Part shown: positions 52,789-60,331 of the stretch, one piece after another
Layout of the letters: each line of letters starts with the position of its first letter
Numbering within the stretch: the first letter of the stretch is position 1
DNA from: Palsa-295 sp963781105
GTDB lineage: Bacteria > Acidobacteriota > Terriglobia > Acidiferrales > UBA7541
DNA: 64,000 bases
Reading direction: 5' to 3'
NCBI GenBank assembly: GCA_963781105.1
Contig: CAWAED010000001.1
Span: 186,001 to 250,000, forward strand
The notes under the pieces: model-generated
The model's input: the letters and a program-made list of their open reading frames with translations, nothing else
Database searches by the model: none
What the model was told of the DNA's origin: nothing
Made by a program: the position numbers and the translations under genes

Positions 52789-53520
52789 CTAACTTTGCCC
52801 GTCTTCCAGCACAGCCCGCAGCCGGTCCGGATAATTTGTCATGACGCCGTCCACGCCAGCCGCAACCATTGCGCGCATCGTCTCGGTATCGTCCACGGTC
52901 CAGGTCGCCACCTGCAAATCCAGCCGGTGAGCCTCCTCCACCAATTCCGGAGTAACCAGATCCGCCCGCGGACACAGCTGCCGAACTCCCAGTTCGATCG
53001 CGGCTTTGGCATGGTCTCGGCGTGTTTCGTCCACCAATAGGCCCATCATCATCGTCGAGTCCACTTGCCGCAAAGCCGTCAACGTGGATTCGTCAAACGA
53101 AATCACAATCGTGCGCGCCGCACTCTGCGATTTTTGCAGCGCCCCTGACAGCGAATGGTGCATGCCCCAGGCAGCGTCGTATTTCACTTCAAGATAGAAA
53201 ATCACATCATGCTTGGCCGCAAACTCCAAGATCTCTTCCAGTGTCGGTATCCGCTGGCCCATGAATTCGCGGTCAAACCACATACCTGCGTCCAGCTTGC
53301 GCAGTTCCGCCAGAGTGAAATCGTGGACGTTTCCCCGCCCGTTGCTGGTGCGCTCCAGGGTGGCATCATGAATCGCCACGAACCGCGCGTCGCGCGTCAG
53401 GTGCAGGTCAGTCTCGATGAATCCCGCGCCTAGTTCGACGGCGCGTTGGTAGGCCGCCAGCGTGTTCTCCGGAGCATGCCCGGACGCTCCGCGATGCGCA
53501 ATTATCCAAGGTTTTCGCAT
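52789..53520 (-). CDS. Glycerophosphodiester phosphodiesterase
   Basis: A 243-residue enzyme of the GDPD family that hydrolyses glycerophosphodiesters to glycerol-3-phosphate and an alcohol. Conserved features: IAHRGASGHAPENTLAAY with both catalytic His/Arg elements, GAGFIETDLHLTRD with metal-binding Glu and Asp, and VAIHDATLERTSNG with the second catalytic His. The ATG at 53520 (MRKPWIIAHRGA) is best; the frame extends to 53565. No signal peptide is evident, so probably cytoplasmic. Confidence 0.92.
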   Translation of the reverse strand: MRKPWIIAHRGASGHAPENTLAAYQRAVELGAGFIETDLHLTRDARFVAIHDATLERTSNGRGNVHDFTLAELRKLDAGMWFDREFMGQRIPTLEEILEFAAKHDVIFYLEVKYDAAWGMHHSLSGALQKSQSAARTIVISFDESTLTALRQVDSTMMMGLLVDETRRDHAKAAIELGVRQLCPRADLVTPELVEEAHRLDLQVATWTVDDTETMRAMVAAGVDGVMTNYPDRLRAVLEDGQS

Positions 53521-53705
53521 GGCCACGGCTATCCTAGCAGAGAAATCCGGCCCGCCGCCTAGCACGTATCACCGAGAGTGATGCAAATTGCACTCCGGTG
53601 TCCGCCAGAGCGTTCCCCGGCTTATACAGGGTTTACCGGCTAGATAACCGAGACTAGGCTCTGTCAAATTGGATCACGAGGTGAGTAACGTGATGTAAAT
53701 GGTTG

Positions 53706-53715
53706 CCTAATTAGG
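53706..53715. promoter_or_regulatory. Palindromic operator-like site
   Basis: CCTAATTAGG is a perfect 10-bp palindrome in the long region before malate synthase, and a half-match CCTAATT recurs near 53783. It could be a repressor site, but no cognate regulator was identified. Confidence 0.25.
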
Positions 53716-53895
53716 ACAATCCATTGCCGGTCGAGGACGTCCCGATAAGCACCAAGGCCCGTGGAAATGTGCTTTCGCCGATCCTAATTGTGAACGAACG
53801 ATGTATCTCTAACAATTTCTGCGATGTAGGGCGAGCCTAGGCGAAATGTTTTGTAACCTGTTTTGGAATCCGGATTGCCCTTTATTTTCGCCTCT

Positions 53896-53911
53896 CAGCG
53901 GCGAACCGCTG
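53896..53911. repeat. Short inverted repeat (hairpin)
   Basis: CAGCGG and CCGCTG form a perfect 6-bp stem with the tetraloop CGAA, 113 nt before the malate synthase start. No T-run follows. It may structure the malate synthase leader RNA, but the role is unknown. Confidence 0.35.
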
Positions 53912-54023
53912 AAATTCTGCATTTTGCTCCAGTGCAGTGTGTTGCCCCTGGCCGAATTGAAAGAAGAACATCAAGAAGGGTTTATAGCCCCCGAATGAGA
54001 CCTGGGGCGGAGTTTTTGCATCT

Positions 54024-55616
54024 ATGGCGAGCACGAGATCTCAATTGAGCCTCTCATCCGCGCCCGTTCAATCAATGAACGTCGCCCCCGCCGGTTTTGA
54101 TCCTGCCCACGAGCTTCCCAAGGGCTTCATCGAATTTTTACTGCCGTTTCATCGCGCCTTCACACCGCGCCAGCGCGATCTGATTGGCCGCCGAGCTTCC
54201 GTCCTTGACGGCGCGCATCACGGCCACTTGCCGAATTACCTGCATCCGTCGCACGCCACCCAGGAATCCTGGGACATCGAACTGCCGGAATGGTGCCAGG
54301 ATCAGCGCAACCAAATGACCGGCCCCGCCGATGACGCCGAACTCGTAGTAAAGATGCTCAACTCCGGCGCACCCGGCGTGATGCTCGATCTCGAAGACTC
54401 GATGGCTAATGCCTGGCCGCATCTGATGCAAGGTGTCTCGAATATCCTCTTAGCCCTGCGCGGCGAACTAACCTATTTCGACAAGAAGCGCGATCGCACT
54501 GTCAAGATCGAGCCAGGCAAGACCGTCATCTCCCTCCGCCCGCGCGGACTCCATCTTAGGCAAGGCGGCGTGCTCAATGGCGAATCGCTGCCCGCCTCGC
54601 TCTTTGATGTCGCGCTGATTGCCTTCCAGGTGAAGCCGGAAGAATTGAAACACCCGCTCACGTTCTACATTCCGAAATCCGAATCCGCCGAAGAGGCGCT
54701 GTGGTGGCGCGACCTTTTCCGTTCGATCGCCCGCGCAAAGGGTTGGCCGCACAACTACATCAAGTGCATGGCGCTGGTGGAATCCCACCCGCTCGCATAT
54801 CAAATGGAAGAGTTCGCCTACAATCTCCGCGATCACATCCTGGCACTGAATTTGGGCCGCTGGGATTACATGGCTAGCCTGATTCATTTCAACCTTCACG
54901 ATCCCCAATGGGTCCTCCCGGATCGCAATACCATCCCGCACGACGTCGCCTTCTTCCAAAATTTGCGCACGACGATTCCCGAAATCTGTCACAAACACGG
55001 ATTGCTCGCGATCGGCGGCATGACGGCGCTCTATCCCAGTCGTGAAGACGCGGAACTGAATGCGCGCGCCCTGGCGGTGCTCGAAAAAGACAAAAAGAAT
55101 GAAGCGATGTCCTTGATGGATGGTGCCTGGACCGGCCATCCCGATCAGAACGAAATCGCCGTCAGCCAGTTCCCCGCTCCGAACCAGTTGCACACCCGCC
55201 CGGCAAATCACAGTGCACATCCCGATCTGCGTCCCGTTCCATCGGGCGTTGGCAAACACACTCTCGACGGCACGCGCGCCGCGGTGCGCACCGTGATTCG
55301 CTATCGGCAGGGCGTGCTCAGCGGACGCGGCGCCAGCCTGCTCGATGGCTACATGGAAGATCTCGCCACCGACCGCATCTATCGCCTGATGATCGCGCAA
55401 CGCATCCGCCACCGCGATCTAACTCACATTCTCGATGACAACGGCAACCCGGTGGCTCATACTCCCGATTTCGTGACGCGGCTCTTCGACGAGGAACTAG
55501 CGCGCATCGTGCGCGAATTGCCTCCGGGTACGCCGCCCGAGGCAATCGAACGTTTCACCCAGGCGCGAGTTTTGAGTGAGCGCATGATCACTACCGGCGA
55601 GTTCAACCCGTCTTAG
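54024..55616 (+). CDS. aceB: Malate synthase A
   Basis: A 530-residue enzyme of the glyoxylate cycle, forming malate from glyoxylate and acetyl-CoA. The Mg2+ and substrate sites are visible in GVMLDLEDSMANAWPHLMQG, TVISLRPRGLHLRQGG, LGRWDYMASLIHF and AIGGMTALYPSREDAELN. The length suits the A form and not the longer G form. The ATG at 54024 is plausible; an ATG at 54075 (MNVAPAGFD) is an alternative. Isocitrate lyase is not in the window. Confidence 0.93.
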   Translation: MASTRSQLSLSSAPVQSMNVAPAGFDPAHELPKGFIEFLLPFHRAFTPRQRDLIGRRASVLDGAHHGHLPNYLHPSHATQESWDIELPEWCQDQRNQMTGPADDAELVVKMLNSGAPGVMLDLEDSMANAWPHLMQGVSNILLALRGELTYFDKKRDRTVKIEPGKTVISLRPRGLHLRQGGVLNGESLPASLFDVALIAFQVKPEELKHPLTFYIPKSESAEEALWWRDLFRSIARAKGWPHNYIKCMALVESHPLAYQMEEFAYNLRDHILALNLGRWDYMASLIHFNLHDPQWVLPDRNTIPHDVAFFQNLRTTIPEICHKHGLLAIGGMTALYPSREDAELNARALAVLEKDKKNEAMSLMDGAWTGHPDQNEIAVSQFPAPNQLHTRPANHSAHPDLRPVPSGVGKHTLDGTRAAVRTVIRYRQGVLSGRGASLLDGYMEDLATDRIYRLMIAQRIRHRDLTHILDDNGNPVAHTPDFVTRLFDEELARIVRELPPGTPPEAIERFTQARVLSERMITTGEFNPS

Positions 55617-55672
55617 GCGGCGGAAGGAACTTGCATCTGAACCAGTTCGGAGTAGTTTAAGGGGACTTGGGA

Positions 55673-55792
55673 ATGGCACCGAAAGGCAGCAGCGTTATTC
55701 AGGCGATGTTGAAGCGTTTGGCACAAGAAGAAGAGCAATACAAGAAAGAAAAGGCAACGGGGTCAGTCGACGCAACAAAGCCGCTCAGATAA
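55673..55792 (+). CDS. Small protein of 39 aa after malate synthase
   Basis: An open frame from ATG 55673 to TAA 55790-55792 encodes a helical, charged peptide starting MAPKGSSVIQAMLKRLAQEE. A Shine-Dalgarno-like AAGGGG lies 8 nt before the start. It is 56 nt after the malate synthase stop. No family was recognised; coding status rests on the ribosome binding site and amino-acid composition. Confidence 0.4.
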   Translation: MAPKGSSVIQAMLKRLAQEEEQYKKEKATGSVDATKPLR

Positions 55793-55911
55793 GGGCGGCC
55801 GCGTACTGAGGATGTGATTCGACGGCAGCGGCCCTCGGGCCGTTCCTGCTCGGCGTAAAGCAACTGCAGTTTCGCCGGTGCGGGAGCGACACGTGCTTGG
55901 GGAGCGGGGAC

Positions 55912-56265
55912 ATGGCGCTGTTCGTTCTAGTGGTGGTGGGATTGGTGGTCGCGCAGACTTGTTTTGACTGGCGCGATGCGAAAAAGGATTGGGTTGTGCC
56001 GGAGTGGGCGAAGGGCATGGCGCTCGCGGGCGTCGTGGCCGCCTCCCTCACGGCGGCGAGTTCCTTTGCGTCCTTTTGGGTTCAGGATACGGCCGCCTCT
56101 TCGGTCAACCCGTTCAACTCACGCTTGTTCTTGCCCGAGTTGGGCTTCCTGCTCTGCACGATGGGCGTGATCATAGTCGCAGTCCGCAAAAAGCGTCTGC
56201 GCCTCATGCTGATCCTGACGGGCTTCCTAACCGCCGCCTTCTGGATCGGCATGACCATATCGTAG
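55912..56265 (+). CDS. Small membrane protein, 117 aa
   Basis: A hydrophobic protein with about four membrane segments: residues 1-17 (MALFVLVVVGLVVAQ), 35-58, 75-93 (LGFLLCTMGVIIVAV), and 98-117. Basic residues between the last two helices suggest a cytoplasmic loop. The ATG at 55912 is preceded by GGAGCGGGG; the frame also has a TTG at 55897. No family was recognised. Confidence 0.55.
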   Translation: MALFVLVVVGLVVAQTCFDWRDAKKDWVVPEWAKGMALAGVVAASLTAASSFASFWVQDTAASSVNPFNSRLFLPELGFLLCTMGVIIVAVRKKRLRLMLILTGFLTAAFWIGMTIS

Positions 56266-56421
56266 CCCATCTCGGAGACCTGCCCACGTTTCCCAGCGCC
56301 TGTTGCCAAGCATCCGAGTACTAAGAATCCCATTACCGTACTCGCTCCTCGCAGCCGCATACCTTCATCGAGGCAAGCGCAGTCAGCCTGTCACGCTACC
56401 TCCTCATGCCCGTTTAAATCA

Positions 56422-56461
56422 TTGCCTCCTTGCCTCCTTGCCTTCTTGCTTCCCTGCTTCG
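56422..56461. repeat. Five-copy 8-bp degenerate tandem repeat
   Basis: Five successive 8-nt units follow TTGCCTCC, TTGCCTCC, TTGCCTTC, TTGCTTCC, CTGCTTCG. One strand is almost purely pyrimidine. It lies 148 nt before the first gene of the LiaF-like module. It may be a simple slippage repeat or may influence the promoter there. Confidence 0.55.
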
Positions 56462-56608
56462 TAGCGTCCCGGCCTCCTCCAAACCTCCGTTTGCCGGTAA
56501 CCAGCCGTCACTCGCCGAATATCGCGCGACGTCCCTCGCCTCGTCCTCTATTCTCGCCTCATGAACGGCACCACAGATCGCAACAAGCATCAAGCAGGAG
56601 ACAAGCAA

Positions 56609-56941
56609 ATGACAAACGCGAATGGCCAGTCGTCGATGACATCCACTCTCGAGGGCGTGCGGTTCCCCGAAGCGGGAGCGACGCTCCTAATCCTGCTGGG
56701 CATCGTCTTTCAACTGGGCGAACTCGGCTACGGCCATCTCCAATCGGGCAACTTGTGGTTCTTTTCCACGATGTTGACAGACATTTGGAATATCCTCTCG
56801 TTGCGGCTCGATTTTCCAGGCCTCAGCGAACTGCTGCGCTACTGGCCGCTGGCGCTGGTGGGCTTGGGACTCGCCATCTTGCTCGCGACGCACGAAAACC
56901 GCTCGCTTCGTGCGCGCAAGGGAAACCGGCATGCCCAATGA
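56609..56941 (+). CDS. Small membrane protein of the LiaF-like module
   Basis: A 110-residue protein with about three hydrophobic segments, including EAGATLLILLGIVFQLGELG and YWPLALVGLGLAILLATHEN. The pattern resembles the N-terminal membrane part of LiaF/DUF5668-type proteins. The ATG at 56609 follows AGGAG by a normal distance; the frame extends to 56561. It overlaps the next gene by 11 nt, and is the first of four genes that run to 59520. Confidence 0.6.
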   Translation: MTNANGQSSMTSTLEGVRFPEAGATLLILLGIVFQLGELGYGHLQSGNLWFFSTMLTDIWNILSLRLDFPGLSELLRYWPLALVGLGLAILLATHENRSLRARKGNRHAQ

Positions 56942-57674
56942 TATCCGGCGGTTCAGCTGGAGCTTCACGTTCGGCGCGCTCATCGTCGCAGCCGGCGTGG
57001 TGCTCCTTCTCGATCAGCAAGGGCTGATCAACGCTGACCGCGTATTTACTTTCTTCTGGCCCGCTGTGTTCATTCTCGGCGGGTCGGTGATGCTGCTGGA
57101 TTGCCGCGGTCGGGGCGGTCGGGGCGTCACGGGTTTCGTGTTCGTCACCATCGGCGTCATACTTTTACTGGACAGTCTCGGTATTGCTCACATCCGCTTT
57201 GACACCTTCTGGCCTCTCATCGTTATAGCCGTCGGGTTTTTGATGATTTGGCGTGCGGTCGGCCCTCCGAAGTCAGGATCGCCTGGCCGGGATTGGTGGG
57301 AATATCTCCGCGCGGGCGGGTCCAGCGATTCCGGCGCGGAATTCAACCATGTCGCCATCTTCAGTGGCTTCAAGCGGCGCACCACTTCCAAGAACTTCAA
57401 AGGTGGGAAGATACTCGCGATCTTCGGCGGTTTTCAGATTGATCTCAGGCAAGCCGATATTGAGGGCGACTCAGCCGCCGTTGAAGCCATTTCGTTGATG
57501 GGCGGAGGCGAGATCAAGGTTCCATACAGCTGGGACGTCGTAATGGAAGGCATCGGGTTCATGGGCGGATATGTTGACGAAACCGATCAGACCCCGCCGC
57601 CAACCGGTACGCCTCGCAAGCAATTGATCGTGAAAGGAGCCGCCATCATGGGCGGCATCGTCGTCAAGAATTAA
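56931..57674 (+). CDS. LiaF-like membrane protein
   Basis: A 247-residue protein. The first ~105 residues contain about four helices with two repeats of the pattern LLLDxxG and FWPxxxIxxG (FGALIVAAGVVLLLDQQGLI, then FVTIGVILLLDSLG), the LiaI/LiaF membrane domain. Residues ~125-247 form a beta-rich domain with IFSGFKRRTTSKNFKGGKIL, AIFGGFQIDL, MGGGEIKVPYSWDV and AIMGGIVVKN, the C-terminal domain of LiaF/YvqF-like proteins. LiaF restrains the LiaS kinase in Bacillus envelope stress; here the adjoining kinase is LytS-type. Confidence 0.82.
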   Translation: MPNDIRRFSWSFTFGALIVAAGVVLLLDQQGLINADRVFTFFWPAVFILGGSVMLLDCRGRGGRGVTGFVFVTIGVILLLDSLGIAHIRFDTFWPLIVIAVGFLMIWRAVGPPKSGSPGRDWWEYLRAGGSSDSGAEFNHVAIFSGFKRRTTSKNFKGGKILAIFGGFQIDLRQADIEGDSAAVEAISLMGGGEIKVPYSWDVVMEGIGFMGGYVDETDQTPPPTGTPRKQLIVKGAAIMGGIVVKN

Positions 57675-57682
57675 GCGCGCAA

Positions 57683-58753
57683 ATGCACCCAATTCTCAGC
57701 AGCCGCCGGCGCATCGTTATTTACCTCTTCGCCTGGATTCCGATCACGGGCCTGCTGGCGTATCTCCTCACGGTTTTCCACGAGATTAGCGACGTCGAAG
57801 CACTCGCCTTAGCGATCCCTCTCTGCTTCTTGCACGCGCTCGTCTGTCTATCGTCGTGGTATTCCTGCCGGGGCAATCCTCTGGATAAGTACAGTCTCGG
57901 ACGCCTGCTGAGCACCCACCTCACCGCCGCTCTCGTCTCGGCCATCATCTGGGCGTTCGCCGCGGTAGGCCTTGCCAGCTCACTGTCGAGGCTTCCAGCG
58001 TTCGAAGGCTTAAGCAGGCGCTTCCGCCCGGAAATTCCGGTGATGATCGTCACCGGGCTGCTGCTCTACTTGCTCTGGGTGGCTCTCTATTACGTAATTA
58101 TCGGCGTCGAAGCCTCGCGCGAAGCCGAAGCTCGGGTAATGAAAGCCAGCGTCCTGGCGCGCGACGCCGAATTGCGCGCGCTGAAAGCGCAGGTCAATCC
58201 GCATTTCCTTTTCAACAGCCTGAATTCCATTAGCGCACTCACCAGCTCCGACGCCTCCAAGGCTCGCGAAATGTGCATCCTGCTCGGTGATTTCTTGCGC
58301 CGTACCCTCGGCTTGGGAGAAAAAGCCGCCATCCCGCTCGAAGAAGAGCTTTCGTTGATCCGTGCGTTCCTCGCCGTTGAAAAAGTTCGCTTCGGCTCGC
58401 GCATCCAAATGGAAGAAAATATTGATAAGGCCGCGCTGGCCGTGCCGGTGCCGCCGCTGCTCTTGCAGCCACTCGTGGAAAACGCCGTGGTGCACGGTAT
58501 CGCCAATCTCGTCGAAGGCGGCTGGATTCGTCTGGACGTCCGCTCACAAAACGGCGACTTGGCCATCACTGTCGAAAATAGCTTCGACCCTGAAGCTCCG
58601 CCTCGCCGAAAAAGCGGCGTTGGACTCGTCAACGTCCGTCAACGCCTCCAGGCTCGCTACGGCAATCGCGCGACGTTTGGCGTCCTGACGCAAGGCGATC
58701 GTTACCGCGTGGCCCTGACGCTTCCGGCGGAAAGCGAGATTCAACCGTCATGA
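57683..58753 (+). CDS. LytS-type sensor histidine kinase
   Basis: A 356-residue kinase with about four N-terminal helices (residues 10-30, 42-60, 80-100, 118-138), a short coiled linker, and the His_kinase domain with QVNPHFLFNSLNSISALTSS near residue 172. The ATPase domain has LLLQPLVENAVVHGIA and GVGLVNVRQRLQARYG. The gene follows the LiaF-like gene after 8 nt and overlaps the LytTR regulator by 4 nt. It probably senses an envelope state with the LiaF-like protein. Confidence 0.9.
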   Translation: MHPILSSRRRIVIYLFAWIPITGLLAYLLTVFHEISDVEALALAIPLCFLHALVCLSSWYSCRGNPLDKYSLGRLLSTHLTAALVSAIIWAFAAVGLASSLSRLPAFEGLSRRFRPEIPVMIVTGLLLYLLWVALYYVIIGVEASREAEARVMKASVLARDAELRALKAQVNPHFLFNSLNSISALTSSDASKAREMCILLGDFLRRTLGLGEKAAIPLEEELSLIRAFLAVEKVRFGSRIQMEENIDKAALAVPVPPLLLQPLVENAVVHGIANLVEGGWIRLDVRSQNGDLAITVENSFDPEAPPRRKSGVGLVNVRQRLQARYGNRATFGVLTQGDRYRVALTLPAESEIQPS

Positions 58754-59520
58754 CTCACGAACCCGCGAAAAAAATCCGTGCCGTCGTCGTTGACGATGAG
58801 CAACTCGCGCGGCAGGTTCTGCGTGAATTCATGGGCAGCCACCCAGAAATTGAACTCATCGCCGAATGTGCCAATGGCTTCGAAGCCGTTAAGACTGTCG
58901 CCGAGCAAAAACCCGACTTGATGTTCCTCGATATTCAAATGCCCAAGCTCGATGGCTTCGAAGTCCTCGAACTGATCGGCAAAGATACTGCCGTTGTGTT
59001 CGTCACCGCCTACGACAGCTACGCGATCAAAGCTTTCGAAGTGCACGCGGTCGACTACCTGCTCAAACCCTTCGGCGCCGACCGCTTCGAAGCTGCGCTC
59101 GCGCGCGCCAAGCAGCGCCTCGGAGGCAAGTTGCCGGAAACGACGCCGCCTGCTGCCGATTTGGCCGCCGCTGCGCGCCCTCCGGCTCAATATCTCGATC
59201 GCATCGCCGTGCGCGACGGCACGCGCGTGTTCATCATTCCCGTCGCCAAGCTCGAATACGCCGAAGCTCAGGATGATTACGTCGCTCTCGCGGCCGATGG
59301 CAAAAAGCACCTGAAGCAGCAAACGATTTCGAGCCTGGAATCCGCGCTCGACCCTTCGCGTTTCATGCGCATCCACAGGTCCTACATCGTAAATTTAGAG
59401 CGCGTCGCCAAAGTCGAGCCGTACGCCAAAGACAGCCACGTCGCCGTGCTCACCGGCGGCGCGCAACTTCCCGTCAGCCGCGCCGGTTACGCACGCCTGC
59501 GGGCATTCCTCGACAAATAG
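58750..59520 (+). CDS. LytTR-family response regulator
   Basis: A 256-residue regulator. The receiver domain (1-120) has DD at 15-16, the phosphorylation site Asp61 in LMFLDIQMPKLDGF, Thr86 and Lys106 in VDYLLKPFG. The LytTR DNA-binding domain (about 150-256) has IHRSYIVNLERVAKVEPY. It overlaps the kinase gene by 4 nt (ATGA) and is the probable partner of that kinase; it could also serve the orphan LytS kinase at 12349-13665. Confidence 0.92.
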   Translation: MTHEPAKKIRAVVVDDEQLARQVLREFMGSHPEIELIAECANGFEAVKTVAEQKPDLMFLDIQMPKLDGFEVLELIGKDTAVVFVTAYDSYAIKAFEVHAVDYLLKPFGADRFEAALARAKQRLGGKLPETTPPAADLAAAARPPAQYLDRIAVRDGTRVFIIPVAKLEYAEAQDDYVALAADGKKHLKQQTISSLESALDPSRFMRIHRSYIVNLERVAKVEPYAKDSHVAVLTGGAQLPVSRAGYARLRAFLDK

Positions 59521-59719
59521 CGGCGCCCACGCTCGAGAAATTTCATCTTGAGTCGACACCGAGTTCCAGAACTTCCACTACTCCCGTTTAAACCGTCTGT
59601 TAACCACCTATATATTGCGAGCCCCGCCTTTTCGTAGTACTGTCCCCGCCATGCCCCGCCCCAACACGCGACGGTCCCCCCGCCATGGCGTTAAGGGCAA
59701 TAAAAGGAGAGGTAGGAAA

Positions 59720-60286
59720 ATGGCATCCCCGGCGGACGCGAAGCTCCCCAATTCATCCGGCAAGGAAAATGCGGAAGGCGCAAATGTAGACAAGATCCGC
59801 GACATATTGTTCGGGTCGCAGATGCGCGACTACGAAAAGCGCTTTTCTCGCCTGGAAGACACGGTCACCAAGGCCGTCGAAACCCTGCGCGAAGACATGA
59901 CCAAGCGCCTCGATACCCTAAGCAATTACATGAAGGAAGAAGTGGATTCGCTCAGCCAGCGCCTCAAGGCCGAAAAATCCGAGCGCACTGAAGGCGCCAA
60001 GGAAATCTCGCGGGAAATTAAGGACAGCGCCAAGATCATCGAGAAGAAGCTGTCGCAGCTCGAAGAACAGATGGCGGACGGGCACAGCGAATTGCGCACG
60101 AAATTGCTCGAGCACTCCAAGTCCGTCTCTGCCGAAATTGATAAGCTGCGCCGCGACACCGCTGCTGCGTTGAATCGCGAAGTCGAAGTTCTGCGCGATG
60201 AGAAAACCGATCGCGCCGGCCTCGCCGACCTGTTCAACGAGTTCTCCCTGCGTCTGAAGAATAAATTCGAACTGCCGGAAGAATAG
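59720..60286 (+). CDS. Coiled-coil protein of the GTPase cassette
   Basis: A 188-residue protein. After a flexible N-terminus (to about residue 22) comes DKIRDILFGSQMRDYEKRFS, then a long coiled coil from about 40 to 165 (heptad-like SRLEDTVTKAVETLREDM and following), and a short helical end RLKNKFELPEE. No membrane segment or enzyme domain. The ATG at 59720 follows GGAGAGGTAGG; the frame is open to 59615. It is 45 nt before the OmpA-type gene. The DKIRDILFG motif is shared with uncharacterised proteins that I recall near similar OmpA/GTPase genes. Confidence 0.75.
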   Translation: MASPADAKLPNSSGKENAEGANVDKIRDILFGSQMRDYEKRFSRLEDTVTKAVETLREDMTKRLDTLSNYMKEEVDSLSQRLKAEKSERTEGAKEISREIKDSAKIIEKKLSQLEEQMADGHSELRTKLLEHSKSVSAEIDKLRRDTAAALNREVEVLRDEKTDRAGLADLFNEFSLRLKNKFELPEE

Positions 60287-60331
60287 CCAGCGAGTGCATA
60301 AGGAATCGCGGAACTCAGCGGGAGGCGCGCC

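Larger units (their letters stand above)
53521..54023. other. Non-coding region upstream of malate synthase
   Basis: About 500 nt between the divergent GDPD and malate synthase genes. It holds a perfect 10-bp palindrome (53706-53715) and a 6-bp hairpin (53896-53911). Short frames show no recognisable protein. The length suggests regulatory elements for malate synthase, but no strong -35/-10 was seen. Confidence 0.5.

Noticed and set aside
54003..54020. Sigma-54-like GG-N10-GC element just before malate synthase
   Set aside because: Transcription would begin after the chosen ATG, and the -24 half matches poorly.
56414..56608. Minus-strand 64-codon open frame with a hydrophobic start
   Set aside because: Mostly a translation of the tandem repeat and the leader of the LiaF-like operon.
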